Shown: positions 26,697 to 40,223, counted from the stretch's first letter. The stretch: DNA of 64,000 nt from Rhodospirillaceae bacterium (GCA_002737725.1 NSIP01000005.1:1-64000), one strand, 5' to 3'. The notes: a model not told the origin generated them from the letters alone. A program made the numbers and translations.

Positions 26697-26783
26697 GTCA
26701 CTCTCGCGCTTAACGCGAGGGTCCAGGATTACAAACCACATGAGATTACTACCCTGGGTCCTCGGATCAAGTCCGATGACGAC
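26697..26783. repeat. Facing pair of family 1 palindromes (copies P2 and P3)
   Basis: P2 (26697-26727) runs GTCACTCTCGCG to GGTCCAGG; P3 (26751-26783) runs ACCCTGGGTCCTCGG to GATGACGAC. They are inverted copies of each other separated by 23 bp. The layout matches the pair around the GIY-YIG gene (41733-42125) and the pair at 58255-58346. It lies between lipA and lpd. Confidence 0.85.
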
Positions 26784-26793
26784 AGGAAGTAAA

Positions 26794-28203
26794 TTACATA
26801 TGCACGACCCTGCCATAGGCATCAAGCACCGCTTCGTGCATGGATTCCGAGATGGTCGGGTGTGGGAATACGGTGTGGATCAGCTCTGCCTCAGTGGTCT
26901 CCAAGGTTTTGGCAATCGTATAGCCCTGAATCATCTCGGTGACTTCGGGGCCAATCATATGCGCGCCCAGCAACTCGCCGGTTTTGGCATCAAACACTGT
27001 TTTCACAAACCCGCCCGTATCACCCAGGGCAATCGCTTTACCGTTGCCGATGAATGGGAATTTGCCGACCTTGAGTTCATGGCCTTTGGCTTTCGCGGCC
27101 GCCTCGGTCAGGCCAACGCTGGCGATTTGCGGGTGGCAATAGGTGCAACCTGGAATCAGTTCGACCTTCAAGGGATGTGGGTGCAGCCCGGCGATGGCCT
27201 CGACGCAAATCACGCCCTCGTGGCTAGCTTTGTGCGCTAACCACGGCGCACCGACGATGTCGCCAATGGCATAGACGCCCGGCTCGCCGGTGCGGCAAAA
27301 TTCGTCGATCACAATGTGGGTTTTTTCAACTTTAATCTTGGTACCTTCAATCCCTAAGTTCTCGACATTGCCAACGATGCCCACCGCCGAAATCACGCGG
27401 TCGACAGTCAGCTGCTCGGTCTTGCCATCCTGCTCGATGGTCACGGTGACATTGCTGGCACCTTTTTTCAGCACCTTCACAGTGGCCTTGGTTTTGATCA
27501 CCATGCCCTGCTTCTCGAAGGCTTTGCGCGCAAAGGCAGACACATCGGCGTCTTCCACCGGCACGACGCGATCCATGACCTCGACCACAGTGACTTTGCT
27601 GCCCAGAGTTTGATAGAAACTTGCAAACTCAATCCCAATGGCGCCCGAGCCAATGACGACCAGTGATTTTGGAAATACTTTGGGCACCATGGCGTGGCGA
27701 TAGGTCCACACGAGTTCGCCGTCGGCTTCCATACCCGGCAGTTCACGCGCACGTGCGCCGGTAGCCAAAATGATGTGCTTGGCCATTAAGTCAGCGACAG
27801 GCTTGTTGTCTTTGATGACCGCAAGCTTGCGCAAATTTCCCGATGTGCCGTTTAATTTGCCGTGGCCATCGAAGATCGCGACTTTGTTTTTCTTCATCAG
27901 ACCTTTGACACCGCCATTAAGCTGGCCTGCCACGCCGCGCGACCGCTTCACAATGGCATCTAAATCAAAGCCCACATTGTCGGCCTTCAAGCCGTAATCC
28001 TTGGCGTGCGTCATGAGGTGATAAATCTCGGACGTGCGCAATAAGGCCTTGGTAGGGATGCAACCCCAGTTGAGACAAATGCCGCCTAAGTTTTCGCGCT
28101 CGACAACGGCGGCTTTCATGCCCAATTGCGATGCCCGAATAGCAGCCACATAGCCGCCTGGCCCACCGCCGATGACAATCACATCAAAATTAGATTCGGT
28201 CAT
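26794..28203 (-). CDS. lpd: Dihydrolipoyl dehydrogenase (E3)
   Basis: FAD enzyme that reoxidises the lipoyl groups of the pyruvate dehydrogenase complex and passes electrons to NAD. The 469 residues show the FAD site GGGPGGYVAAIRA, the redox disulfide GGICLNWGCIPTKAL, the NAD site VIGSGAIGIEFASFY, and the C-terminal His-Glu in FPHPTISESMHEA. It overlaps the pdhC stop by 4 bp, so it is coupled to the complex rather than being a free-standing E3. Confidence 0.96.
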   Translation of the reverse strand: MTESNFDVIVIGGGPGGYVAAIRASQLGMKAAVVERENLGGICLNWGCIPTKALLRTSEIYHLMTHAKDYGLKADNVGFDLDAIVKRSRGVAGQLNGGVKGLMKKNKVAIFDGHGKLNGTSGNLRKLAVIKDNKPVADLMAKHIILATGARARELPGMEADGELVWTYRHAMVPKVFPKSLVVIGSGAIGIEFASFYQTLGSKVTVVEVMDRVVPVEDADVSAFARKAFEKQGMVIKTKATVKVLKKGASNVTVTIEQDGKTEQLTVDRVISAVGIVGNVENLGIEGTKIKVEKTHIVIDEFCRTGEPGVYAIGDIVGAPWLAHKASHEGVICVEAIAGLHPHPLKVELIPGCTYCHPQIASVGLTEAAAKAKGHELKVGKFPFIGNGKAIALGDTGGFVKTVFDAKTGELLGAHMIGPEVTEMIQGYTIAKTLETTEAELIHTVFPHPTISESMHEAVLDAYGRVVHM

Positions 28204-29471
28204 CGTGTTTCATACAGCAAAACCGTCAGCGGTTCTTCGATAATCGCCTGGAACGCCTGCATAAATTCTGCGCCCACGGCCCCATCGACGCTGCGATGAT
28301 CTACCGACAAGGTGCAGGTCATCATGTTAGCAATAGCGATGGCACCATTTTTGACAATCGGGCGTTGCTCGCCCTTGCCCACGGCCAAAATGCAGCTTTG
28401 CGGCGGGTTGATGATGGCCGAGAACTCACGAATGCCAAACATGCCCAAGTTAGAAATCGAGAAGCCGCCACCCTGGAACTCTTCAGATTTCAGCTTTTTG
28501 TCTTTAGCGCGCGCTGCCAAGTCTTTCATTTCATTCGAAATGATGGCGAGGCCTTTTTTGTCGGCATTTCGAATGATCGGCGTGATCAGGCCGTCGGGAG
28601 TTGCGACCGCGATGGAAATATCAACATTGTCGTAACGACGGATGGCATCTTCAGTCCAGGTGGCATTGGCCGCAGGCACTTTGCGCAGCGCGGCCGCGAC
28701 GGCCTTGATGACAAAGTCATTGACCGAGAGTTTGTAATCGGCCCCGCTGCGCGCATTCAATTTAGTACGCATAGCTAGCAGTTCGTCGATGTTGCAATCC
28801 ACCGTCAGGTAAAAATGCGGGATGGATTGTTTGGCTTCAAGCAAGCGGCGCGCGATGATTTTGCGCATCGATGAATTGGGAACGGCTGTGAACGGTTGCC
28901 CGAAATCGGGCACGGGTCCGCTGGGCACATGCATCGCAACCGGGCCAGCCTTGGGCGCGGCCTTCGCTGTTCCGACTGCGAGTGCCAGATCAAGATCGGA
29001 TTTGACGATGCGGCCATGGGGGCCGCTGCCGCTGACAGCAGATAAATCAATCCCGGCATTGGTCGCGATCCGTTTAGCCAAGGGGCTGGCAAGAATACGG
29101 TCGGCCACACGCGCGGTTGGTGAAACTTTTGGGGTACTCGGCGTTGCAATAGGGGCGGCTGTCGGCGCTACGGGTGCGGCGACTTTGGCAGCAGGAGCAA
29201 CTGAAGCTTTAACCACGCTCATGTCTTCACCTTCTTCGAGCAAAATCGCGATAGGCTTATTGACGGCAACGCCTTCAGTACCTTCGGCAATCAGAATCTT
29301 TCCAATGCGACCCGCATCAACGGCCTCAAACTCCATCGTCGCTTTGTCGGTCTCGATTTCAGCGATCAGGTCACCGCTTTTGACAGCGTCGCCTTCTTTC
29401 TTCAGCCACTTGGCCAGCTTGCCTTCGGTCATCGTCGGCGACAACGCGGGCATGAGAATTTCGATTGGCAT
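28200..29471 (-). CDS. pdhC: Dihydrolipoamide acetyltransferase (E2 of pyruvate dehydrogenase)
   Basis: Core subunit that receives the acetyl group and passes it to CoA. From ATG 29471 the protein has 423 residues: one lipoyl domain (1-75; lipoylated Lys in [13 protein letters not shown]), a Pro/Ala linker, the peripheral-subunit binding domain (about 130-165, ASPLAKRIATNAG) and the catalytic domain with DHRSVDGAVG near the C terminus. A frame upstream to 29504 overlaps pdhB and is not needed. Confidence 0.95.
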   Translation of the reverse strand: MPIEILMPALSPTMTEGKLAKWLKKEGDAVKSGDLIAEIETDKATMEFEAVDAGRIGKILIAEGTEGVAVNKPIAILLEEGEDMSVVKASVAPAAKVAAPVAPTAAPIATPSTPKVSPTARVADRILASPLAKRIATNAGIDLSAVSGSGPHGRIVKSDLDLALAVGTAKAAPKAGPVAMHVPSGPVPDFGQPFTAVPNSSMRKIIARRLLEAKQSIPHFYLTVDCNIDELLAMRTKLNARSGADYKLSVNDFVIKAVAAALRKVPAANATWTEDAIRRYDNVDISIAVATPDGLITPIIRNADKKGLAIISNEMKDLAARAKDKKLKSEEFQGGGFSISNLGMFGIREFSAIINPPQSCILAVGKGEQRPIVKNGAIAIANMMTCTLSVDHRSVDGAVGAEFMQAFQAIIEEPLTVLLYETR

Positions 29472-29491
29472 GTGTAGAGTTCCCTTCCCGC

Positions 29492-30844
29492 TTAGCGGTA
29501 ACAAACAGATTTAGCTGCCGCCACGATGTCGGCAATTTGTGGCAGCGCCATGACTTCGAGGTTCGCCGCATAAGGCATCGGAACATCTTTGCCTGCGACA
29601 CGCGCGACCGGCGCATCTAAATCATCGAAGGCTTGTTCCATAATGCGCGCTGCAATTTCGCAACCGATACCCGATGTTGCCCAGCCCTCTTCCACCGTGA
29701 CGCAGCGGTTGGTTTTTTGTACCGAAAGGATAATGGTTTCGGTGTCGAGCGGGCGGATGGAGCGCAGATTAATCACCTCGGCCTCAATGCCCTCTTTTGC
29801 CAAAATTTCTGCTGCTTGCAATGCTTTGCCCACCATGATCGAGAACGCAACAATCGTGACGTGTGCACCGACGCGTTCGACTTTCGCTTTACCGATCGGC
29901 AAGATAAAATCATCGTCGGCGGGAACCTCAAAGCTTTGGCCGTATAAAATTTCGTTCTCAAGAAAGATGACCGGGTTGGGGTCGCGAATGGCGGCCTTCA
30001 GCAAGCCCTTCGCATCGGCCGCCGACCACGGGGCCAGAACCTTCAAGCCTGGTATGTGAGCATACCACGAGGCGTAACATTGCGAGTGCTGCGCACCGAC
30101 GCGCGCGGCGGCCCCATTGGGTCCACGGAACACCACTGGGCAGCCCAGTTGGCCACCGGACATGTACAATGTTTTCGCAGCAGAGTTGATGATGTGATCA
30201 ATCGCCTGCATGGCGAAGTTGAAGGTCATGAACTCGACGATGGGGCGCAAGCCGCCAAAAGCTGCACCGACGCTCAGGCCCGCAAAGCCATGTTCGGTAA
30301 TCGGCGTGTCGATGACGCGCTTAGCGCCAAACTCATCCAACAGACCTTGGCTAATTTTGTATGCACCTTGATACTCGGCAACCTCTTCACCCATCAGAAA
30401 TACGTTAGGATCGCGACGCATCTCTTCGGCAATGGCGTCACGTAACGCTTCGCGTACGGTTTGCGTTTTGAACGATGTGTATTCTTTCTCGGGGGCAGAA
30501 GTGGCAGCCTGGGGTGCTGCGGCCGCAGCTGCGGCAATGCTTTCTGTTTTTGCGGCCATAGGTGTGGTGACAGAAGTTGCTTTGATTGATGAGGCTTTCT
30601 CGTCGCCTTCCAGCAAAATGGCGATGGGTTGATTGACCGGAATCACTTCGGAGCCCTCGCTCACCAGCAACTTACCGACAATGCCTTCGTCAATGGCTTC
30701 CAGTTCCATGGTCGCTTTGTCGGTTTCGATTTCGGCCAGAATTTTGCCCGAGGATACTTTGTCGCCTTCTTTCACCAGCCATTTGGTCAATTTGCCTTCG
30801 GTCATGGTCGGCGACAGCGCCGGCATCAAAATTTGAATGGTCAT
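29492..30844 (-). CDS. pdhB: Pyruvate dehydrogenase E1 beta subunit with its own lipoyl domain
   Basis: Beta subunit of the thiamine-diphosphate decarboxylase. The 450 residues begin with a lipoyl domain (1-76; [13 protein letters not shown]) and an Ala-rich linker (about 85-125), then the E1-beta body starting [17 protein letters not shown] and holding [16 protein letters not shown] and [13 protein letters not shown]. An extra lipoyl domain on E1 beta is a known alphaproteobacterial arrangement. It lies between pdhA and pdhC with short gaps. Confidence 0.95.
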   Translation of the reverse strand: MTIQILMPALSPTMTEGKLTKWLVKEGDKVSSGKILAEIETDKATMELEAIDEGIVGKLLVSEGSEVIPVNQPIAILLEGDEKASSIKATSVTTPMAAKTESIAAAAAAAPQAATSAPEKEYTSFKTQTVREALRDAIAEEMRRDPNVFLMGEEVAEYQGAYKISQGLLDEFGAKRVIDTPITEHGFAGLSVGAAFGGLRPIVEFMTFNFAMQAIDHIINSAAKTLYMSGGQLGCPVVFRGPNGAAARVGAQHSQCYASWYAHIPGLKVLAPWSAADAKGLLKAAIRDPNPVIFLENEILYGQSFEVPADDDFILPIGKAKVERVGAHVTIVAFSIMVGKALQAAEILAKEGIEAEVINLRSIRPLDTETIILSVQKTNRCVTVEEGWATSGIGCEIAARIMEQAFDDLDAPVARVAGKDVPMPYAANLEVMALPQIADIVAAAKSVCYR

Positions 30845-30858
30845 GCCTGTGCCCGCCC

Positions 30859-31866
30859 TTACGCCGCTTCAACCAGAATATCGGTCCAGAGTTCTGCCGG
30901 ATCGGGTTCGGGGCTGGTTTGCGAAAATTCCGCCGCGGCCGTGACTATATCTTTGATCTCTTTATCGATGGCCTTAAAGCCATCTTCGTCCATGGCTTTC
31001 ATCTCAACCAACTCTGCGCGCAGCCTGTCGATGGGATCGAACTGTTCGCGCATTTTTTGCAGTTCTTCTTTGGCGCGATACTTTGCAGGGTCTGACATTG
31101 AGTGACCACGGTAACGATAAGTATTCACTTCCATCAGGACCGGGCCCTCACCGCTACGCACATACTCGGTGGCATCGCGACCAGCCTCGTATACCGCCGT
31201 GACGCTCATGCCATCGACCGTCATGGTGCGCAAGCCAAAGGGCTCGCCGCGCTTATGCAAATCGGGCGAGGCGGACGCGCGCTGAACTGAAGTGCCCATG
31301 CCGTACTTGTTGTTTTCGATGACGTAGATCACCGGCAGCTTCCACAACCCGGCCATATTAAAAGACTCGTAGATCTGGCCTTGGTTGGCCGCGCCGTCAC
31401 CGAAGTAGGCAAAACTCAAACCACCATCATTTTTGTATTTGTGGGCGAAGGCTAACCCCGTTCCAATCGGTACTTGGGCGCCAACAATGCCGTGACCGCC
31501 GTAGAACCCTTTCTCGCGGCTAAACATATGCATAGAGCCACCTTTGCCTTTGGAATAGCCACCCGCACGGCCCGTCAATTCGGCCATGACGCCCTTGGGG
31601 TCCATGCCGCAGGCCAGCATGTGGCCGTGATCGCGATAGCTGGTGATGACTGAATCGCCGGGTTTCGAGCAGGCCTGCAAGCCCACCACCACGGCCTCTT
31701 GGCCGATGTAAAGATGGCAAAAGCCGCCAATCAATCCCATCCCATACAACTGTCCCGCGCGCTCCTCGAAGCGGCGGATCAACAGCATGTCCCGATAAAA
31801 TTGGATGAGTACCTTGGAGCCGACCGAAGACGTTGCCGCCTTGGTATTTCCACGTTTAGTGGCCAT
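30859..31866 (-). CDS. pdhA: Pyruvate dehydrogenase E1 alpha subunit
   Basis: Binds thiamine diphosphate and decarboxylates pyruvate together with PdhB. ATG 31866, with GGAGG 6 bp upstream, gives 335 residues; an in-frame ATG at 31878 overlaps that ribosome site. Motifs are [13 protein letters not shown], the TPP-binding [12 protein letters not shown]...NNKYG, and the phosphorylation-loop-like [11 protein letters not shown]. First gene of the pdhA-pdhB-pdhC-lpd-lipA-coq10 series; its promoter should be in the gap before ftsB. Confidence 0.96.
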   Translation of the reverse strand: MATKRGNTKAATSSVGSKVLIQFYRDMLLIRRFEERAGQLYGMGLIGGFCHLYIGQEAVVVGLQACSKPGDSVITSYRDHGHMLACGMDPKGVMAELTGRAGGYSKGKGGSMHMFSREKGFYGGHGIVGAQVPIGTGLAFAHKYKNDGGLSFAYFGDGAANQGQIYESFNMAGLWKLPVIYVIENNKYGMGTSVQRASASPDLHKRGEPFGLRTMTVDGMSVTAVYEAGRDATEYVRSGEGPVLMEVNTYRYRGHSMSDPAKYRAKEELQKMREQFDPIDRLRAELVEMKAMDEDGFKAIDKEIKDIVTAAAEFSQTSPEPDPAELWTDILVEAA

Positions 31867-32293
31867 GGGCCCCTCCATCCTGCGTCTTTATTGTTTATTT
31901 AAGTCAACGGCTTCGCGAGGACACATCACCTTAGCAGCCAACTACGGCGTATATCGCAATAAAATTGCGCAGCGGCAAGCTAAAGCTTGGTTAAGTCATT
32001 GGTTTGCAATGCACAATTACGGACTTTGCTAACCTACTGAATAGGTGGTATTTTGTCGGTGTGCGTTGCGGTATGGCGCAATTCTGAGGGCAAGAATTGC
32101 TTCTATCATGATGGAAGTTGCAAGCCAGAGGCGATCAAAGACCGAAAGTTGCGGCAATAAAAGGTCACCGTGACGAATTATACATAGTCGAGAATGTAAA
32201 TAGTGCGCACGGGTAATGTCCCCGCGCTTCATTACCCATCATGACCGGGCGGTCCATCGCTCACAAAACTCAGAAAATGGGTATGAAACTTAG

Positions 32294-32319
32294 ATCGCCC
32301 GATCAAGGGTTCGGGCGAT
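32294..32319 (-). terminator. Hairpin downstream of ftsB (possible terminator)
   Basis: ATCGCCCGA and TCGGGCGAT form a perfect 9-bp stem with an 8-base loop, about 30 bp past the ftsB stop read leftward, followed by a weak T-containing stretch. The remaining gap 31867-32293 before pdhA shows no gene I can support; it should hold the pdhA promoter. Confidence 0.5.
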
Positions 32320-32347
32320 AACGACTTAAAATATAGCGTCTGATTTA

Positions 32348-32659
32348 TTAGAGCGAGGGCTCAGGCACGATCAGGTCATTGGGCGCTGCTGTGCCCAGCA
32401 TGATGCGCGCACGTTCTTCAAGCATGTCGGGGTCTAAGCTTTCGGGCCGCAGCAAAGCAACGCGATGTTCGATGATTTTCTTTTCAGCGCTAACGGTAAC
32501 CAAGGCAATATTCGCATGCTCAATCTCGAAGCGCAAATTCCACCACGCCATCAGTCCTCGGTCCCCTTGCACCGCGTGATAGCCAAAGTAGACCATCACA
32601 GCGGCCCCCATGAGAGGACCGAGGACCTGACGTGCCTTGCGGCTAAATTCTTGTCTCAC
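32348..32659 (-). CDS. ftsB: Septum formation initiator (FtsB/DivIC-like)
   Basis: A 103-residue bitopic protein: one transmembrane helix (about 14-31, LGPLMGAAVMVYFGYHAV), then a short coiled coil beginning with the family GDRGLMAWWNLRFEIEHAN and LLRPESLDPDMLEERARIML. It bridges FtsQ and FtsL in the divisome. The position between eno and pdhA is that seen in many Alphaproteobacteria, although here about 4.4 kb of other genes separate it from eno. Confidence 0.9.
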   Translation of the reverse strand: MRQEFSRKARQVLGPLMGAAVMVYFGYHAVQGDRGLMAWWNLRFEIEHANIALVTVSAEKKIIEHRVALLRPESLDPDMLEERARIMLGTAAPNDLIVPEPSL

Positions 32660-32931
32660 GATAACTCCCCGCCCCGAACGCTGATACGCTTATTACTGAT
32701 TCATTGAATCATGGCAGAGTCAACGCGTCAAGAGTCCGCTCAAAAAACAAACACGGAGCACGATTAATGAAAAATTAGAACTTCAATAGGCGTCGACTGT
32801 TTCAGGCGTTGCAAAACGGCGACAGCGCCAACGCTTGTATTGAATGACAAGCGTGTCATCGGCGGCATGAAACGTTTTATTCAAGCACGCACGTGTCCCG
32901 CACACGACGCCGCAAGCCCTCCCAAGTCGCC

Positions 32932-33531
32932 TTACGCAATGGCGCCCATTTTTTTCATATCATCAATCAAGCGCCCCTGTCCGGTTTCGGGCTGCGGCGG
33001 CTTACCGCGCTCGACAATGATCGCACCAACACGAATGATGGTATGGGGCACACCACTGTCGACGATGATTTTTTCTACCTCACTCATTTTTTGAAGCGCA
33101 GGGCCTAACAGTTTGAAGTTGATATCCGAGTAATCGGCCTGATTGATCGGTGTGGCAGACGCACCCACTTGACCAATCAAGATGATCTGCTTCATGCCGT
33201 TGGCTTTGGCGTAGGTCATGATATTTTGTTCCACGCCCCTATATGGATAGGGCTGACCCGGCCGGGTTTGGAGCGCAACAAATACAGTGTCAAACGGGCC
33301 GGCCTCAAAAACCCTGGCCACATCGCTCACATTTAACACATCACCCGTGACGAATTGAATATCACGCCCCTTGAGACGGTCGCGGTTGTAGATCAGGCGT
33401 ACAAAGGCCGTGACCTTCACTGAAGGCGCTAAGTGCTTGATGAATTCCGAACCTGTGCTGCCGCTGGCCCAAAAAACAAGAACACCGCCCGAGTTTTGCC
33501 CGCGGGCGGTGTTGAAATTGATTGGCGCCAA
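32932..33531 (-). CDS. NAD(P)-binding Rossmann protein (NmrA/atypical SDR type)
   Basis: A 199-residue Rossmann protein. The dinucleotide loop is FWASGSTGSEFI near residue 20, followed by VTGDVLNVSDVARVF and the strand DTVFVALQTRPGQ; a C-terminal segment (IIVDSGVPHTIIRVGAII) is typical of NmrA/SDR5 proteins. No catalytic Tyr-x3-Lys was found, so it may be a redox sensor or an atypical reductase. The only start in the right place is TTG 33531; no ATG is available in frame, so the N terminus may be damaged. It follows the Tat methyltransferase by 53 bp. Confidence 0.7.
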   Translation of the reverse strand: MAPINFNTARGQNSGGVLVFWASGSTGSEFIKHLAPSVKVTAFVRLIYNRDRLKGRDIQFVTGDVLNVSDVARVFEAGPFDTVFVALQTRPGQPYPYRGVEQNIMTYAKANGMKQIILIGQVGASATPINQADYSDINFKLLGPALQKMSEVEKIIVDSGVPHTIIRVGAIIVERGKPPQPETGQGRLIDDMKKMGAIA

Positions 33532-33584
33532 GCCCCTGCGCTGATACTGATCGCGAGCGCATGACGGCGAGAAAGCACAGTGGC

Positions 33585-34757
33585 TTAAGCCGTCTTCGTG
33601 CCCATGATCTTGCCGTGACCTCGGCGGGCCTGGGGAATGTTCTCGTCGACCAGAAAGCCAGCATTAGCCAACGTCTTGGCGAAATCCGTATCGCGGAATT
33701 CCATCGACCAGACTTCGTTATTCCAGCGGTGATCCCACCATGTGGAGAACGCGTTATAGGCCGTCATGGGTACTCGTTGTTTGCCGGTTTGGAAATCGAC
33801 CGGATAGAACACGCCACCCGGACGCAAGATGCGATGTGTTTCTTTGGCAATGTTCTTTGCCGCTTCGACAGTGACTTCGTGGAACATAATATAAGACACA
33901 ACCAAGTCGAAGTGGCCGTCAGGGAACTTGGTGTCTTCGGCCAGGCGCTGCGCATAGTTGATGTCCAGCCCCAAATCGAGCGAGCGCACATGGGCGTAGC
34001 GCACCATCGGCGCACCGACATCGATGCCCCAGACTTCCGCATCTGGGAAGCGCTCTTTCATTTGCATGGTCAGGCGGCCGGTCGCACTGCCGATATCGAG
34101 GATACGTTTCACTTTGCCGTCTTTGGGTAGAATCACAGCCTTGGCAATAGCGGTTTGTGTTTCGTCTTGGAAGTTCAGGCCCGCGTAGAAATTATTCACG
34201 CCATAGAAATTGATGTAGCCCGCGAACGGATCGCCAACGTACCCACCGGGCTGAATATGAATTTCATGTTTGGTGTAATCAGGGATCACCATTTTGGAAT
34301 CCCACTCAACTTTGCCAGGGCCGGCTTTATCGGCAGCATCCATTTCCGACAAATACTGATCCGCGTTGTCGTGGAAGTATTTTTGGATCGTGCCCCAGGT
34401 GTGCAGTTGGTTCGCAACCCAAGCTTTCACGTAGCCCATGGTCACGGGGTCTTTTTCGAACAAAGCGGCAGCAGTCTGATAGCCCATCTCGGCATTCGGA
34501 TCGAGGCCGGCGGCTTTCACAATGGCGTTGGCGCGTGCGGTCGCGACTCGCCGGAAATCACCGTTAATCCAACTGCGGAAATTGGTAAGAAAATCTTGCT
34601 GGCTTTCCAGCTCTAAGCTTCCCAAACGTTCCAGCCGCCCAACAGTGCCGCGCAATTCAACATCCCCCTTGAAGGACTCCGCGCTGGCGCTTTGGGCCAT
34701 AAAGTACGTGGTGGCGGCGGCAGAACCTGCGAGCAGATTACGGCGCTTGATCAACAT
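33585..34757 (-). CDS. SAM-dependent methyltransferase with a Tat signal peptide
   Basis: From ATG 34757, with GGGAGG just upstream, the protein has 390 residues. Its N terminus MLIKRRNLLAGSAAATTY ends with SASA and is a convincing twin-arginine signal. An all-helical stretch follows, then a class I methyltransferase domain (about 215-330) with SAM motif ILDIGSATGRLTMQM, acidic loop VWGIDVG, motif III FDLVVSYIMFHEV and LRPGGVFYPVDF. Export of a SAM-dependent enzyme is odd because SAM is cytoplasmic. It is divergent from another Tat protein at 34941. Substrate unknown. Confidence 0.8.
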   Translation of the reverse strand: MLIKRRNLLAGSAAATTYFMAQSASAESFKGDVELRGTVGRLERLGSLELESQQDFLTNFRSWINGDFRRVATARANAIVKAAGLDPNAEMGYQTAAALFEKDPVTMGYVKAWVANQLHTWGTIQKYFHDNADQYLSEMDAADKAGPGKVEWDSKMVIPDYTKHEIHIQPGGYVGDPFAGYINFYGVNNFYAGLNFQDETQTAIAKAVILPKDGKVKRILDIGSATGRLTMQMKERFPDAEVWGIDVGAPMVRYAHVRSLDLGLDINYAQRLAEDTKFPDGHFDLVVSYIMFHEVTVEAAKNIAKETHRILRPGGVFYPVDFQTGKQRVPMTAYNAFSTWWDHRWNNEVWSMEFRDTDFAKTLANAGFLVDENIPQARRGHGKIMGTKTA

Positions 34758-34940
34758 GTAAGCCTCCCGGGTCAATTCGATAATCCATTCTACAACAAGT
34801 CTAGGGGGAAAACACCCCCTTATGACCTATGGTCAATAGGCAAAAGCACAGGGCTGCAGGTTTCACTGTGACATGCCTTGCCAAGGCCGGATTTCGGCGC
34901 ATATTTGTGCACGCTCCATTTCAGCCAAGAAGCCCCCGCC

Positions 34941-38392
<3,452 letters not shown>

Positions 38393-38453
38393 TCAAAACA
38401 GGCCAAAAAGGTGAAAGTGTGATGAGCGAAACGGCGCTGAAGGTCAAGGCGGC

Positions 38454-39284
38454 TTAGCGCACTTTGACGTCAGAAAAGACCTTGTTGATCTGTGCGTTAG
38501 ACATAACCTGCGCCAAGCTGGTGATGGTGCCCTTCTCGGCCAGTTCTGTGGCCCTGGCCATGAAGCTGTTCCAGGCGCTACGGGCGAGCGCGCCGCCGGT
38601 GCTGATGCGCCGTAAGCCTAAACTTGCTAGCGTTTGGATCGACAGTTCCGGGTAGGCACCCATGATGTTCACCGGCATGGCCGACACGGACGCCACGACC
38701 GCGCGGATATCCTCAGGGTTCCGCACAACGGGCGCGAACAGGCGGCCGGCTCCGGCTTCGGCGAATAATTGCAAGCGATGAATGATGGGGGCCAACTCGG
38801 TTTTGCCAAACAACATGCTTTCGGTGCGCGCGGTCAGCAAAACATCGGCTCCCGTGGCATCAATGGCAGCGCGCGTGGCCTTGATACGCGCCACAGCATG
38901 GTTGATCGCGTACAACGGGTTGGCGTCATCGCCGGTGTAGTCTTCAATCGACAAACCCGCCACGCCCGCTTCAACCGCAAGCGTTACATTGGCCGCAACG
39001 CCTTCGGGGTCATGGGCGAAGCTGCCTTCGAAATCAGCATTCACTGGGATGTCAACGGCAGCAACCAATTTCCTCAAATAAGCCAGCACTTGATCGCGTG
39101 TCACGGTGTTGTCTTCGCAGCCCACCGTCCACGCAAAGCCCGCGCTGGTGCTGGCAATCGCTTTGAACCCTAAGCTTTGCAAATACACTGCACTGCACAC
39201 ATCCCAAGGATTGGGCATCACAAAACACCCGGAGCGATGCAGCCGATAAAACTCCGCACGTTTTTGGGCAATAGTGGTGGGCAT
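38454..39284 (-). CDS. Isocitrate lyase/PEP mutase family protein
   Basis: A 276-residue TIM-barrel enzyme of the PEP mutase/ICL superfamily. Family features are FVMPNPWDVCSAVYLQSLGF at the N terminus, the metal-site acidic residues in NADFEGSF and SIEDYTGD, and LLTARTE. The usual PEP mutase catalytic loop Lys-Cys pair is not obvious, so the reaction (C-C or P-C lyase, or oxaloacetate hydrolysis) is open. The start is 2 bp from the end of the next hydrolase gene, so the two form an operon. Confidence 0.85.
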   Translation of the reverse strand: MPTTIAQKRAEFYRLHRSGCFVMPNPWDVCSAVYLQSLGFKAIASTSAGFAWTVGCEDNTVTRDQVLAYLRKLVAAVDIPVNADFEGSFAHDPEGVAANVTLAVEAGVAGLSIEDYTGDDANPLYAINHAVARIKATRAAIDATGADVLLTARTESMLFGKTELAPIIHRLQLFAEAGAGRLFAPVVRNPEDIRAVVASVSAMPVNIMGAYPELSIQTLASLGLRRISTGGALARSAWNSFMARATELAEKGTITSLAQVMSNAQINKVFSDVKVR

Positions 39285-39286
39285 GG

Positions 39287-40198
39287 CTATTTTTTGACTG
39301 CTGCATTCACAAAAGCAGCCAGATCTTTGTTAAATCGCGCGGAGTCTTGCGCGAACGGCAAATGCCCCATGCCATCAAACACCGAATACTGCGCTTTTGG
39401 CAGCGCGGCTTTCAGGCGCGCATAGGCATCGGGTGATTGCGCCACATCGTTGGAGCCCATGGTGATCAGCACCGGTAATGTCAGCTTCGGTGTGACGTCT
39501 TGATGATCAAGATTGCGCCCCACAAACACTTTGCGCACGTATGCGGGCAACATTATACCCAGCGTGCGCATTTCTTCGCGGTATGCGGGCGTCATGCCTT
39601 GAAACTCAAAAATCTTCACGGTCGATTCCACCACCGTCATGTTGTCGAACAGGTTGCCCGATGTTTGCATGGCCGCGCGGCGTTTCATGTCCTCGGGCGT
39701 CATGTTGCCAACTGGAGGTGGCTGTTGGACGAGCCCCGCGATAGAGCCCACCAGATTCAACGCGGCAATGTCTTTAATTCCATACTTGCGAATGTAATCA
39801 GCGGCGACAAAGCCACCGTAGGACCAGCCTAAAATCACCGGGCGCTTGAGCTTTTTGGTTTTGATCACTGCGGCAACGTCATCGGCCCACACGTCCGAGG
39901 GCTGCACATCTTCGCCCCGCCAGGGCTTGCCGGAGTTGCCGTGCCCACGCAGATCAAACGCCACTAAACGGAAGTCTTTTGCCAGGTCTGATTCAAGTTG
40001 CGGCCTAAAACTCATGGCCCCCATGGCCATGCCGTGAATCATCAGAATGGCCGGGCCATCGGCTTTGCCGGTCTCAACCACGTTCAGCGGCAGCCCTCCA
40101 AATCCTTCGACGGAGCTGAAGTTGAGGTCTGCTGCAAAGGTTGGGCTGGCCACAGCCAACAGGCCAGCAAAAGAAAAACGCGCAATTGGATGCTTCAT
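39287..40198 (-). CDS. Secreted alpha/beta hydrolase
   Basis: A 303-residue alpha/beta hydrolase with signal peptide (residues 1-23, ARFSFAGLLAVASPTFAA). Oxyanion segment MIHGMAMG, nucleophile Ser in LGWSYGGFVAADY, acidic residue in TMGSNDVAQSP and catalytic His in GMGHLPFAQD, so the triad is complete. Substrate unknown. It is upstream of, and likely cotranscribed with, the PEP-mutase-like gene. Confidence 0.85.
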   Translation of the reverse strand: MKHPIARFSFAGLLAVASPTFAADLNFSSVEGFGGLPLNVVETGKADGPAILMIHGMAMGAMSFRPQLESDLAKDFRLVAFDLRGHGNSGKPWRGEDVQPSDVWADDVAAVIKTKKLKRPVILGWSYGGFVAADYIRKYGIKDIAALNLVGSIAGLVQQPPPVGNMTPEDMKRRAAMQTSGNLFDNMTVVESTVKIFEFQGMTPAYREEMRTLGIMLPAYVRKVFVGRNLDHQDVTPKLTLPVLITMGSNDVAQSPDAYARLKAALPKAQYSVFDGMGHLPFAQDSARFNKDLAAFVNAAVKK

Positions 40199-40223
40199 GC
40201 GTTCTCCAATTCAGGGGCCGAGC

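Noticed and set aside
32029-32232. 67-residue leftward frame between ftsB and pdhA
   Set aside because: No ribosome-binding site, no recognisable domain, irregular composition; more likely untranslated pdhA leader.
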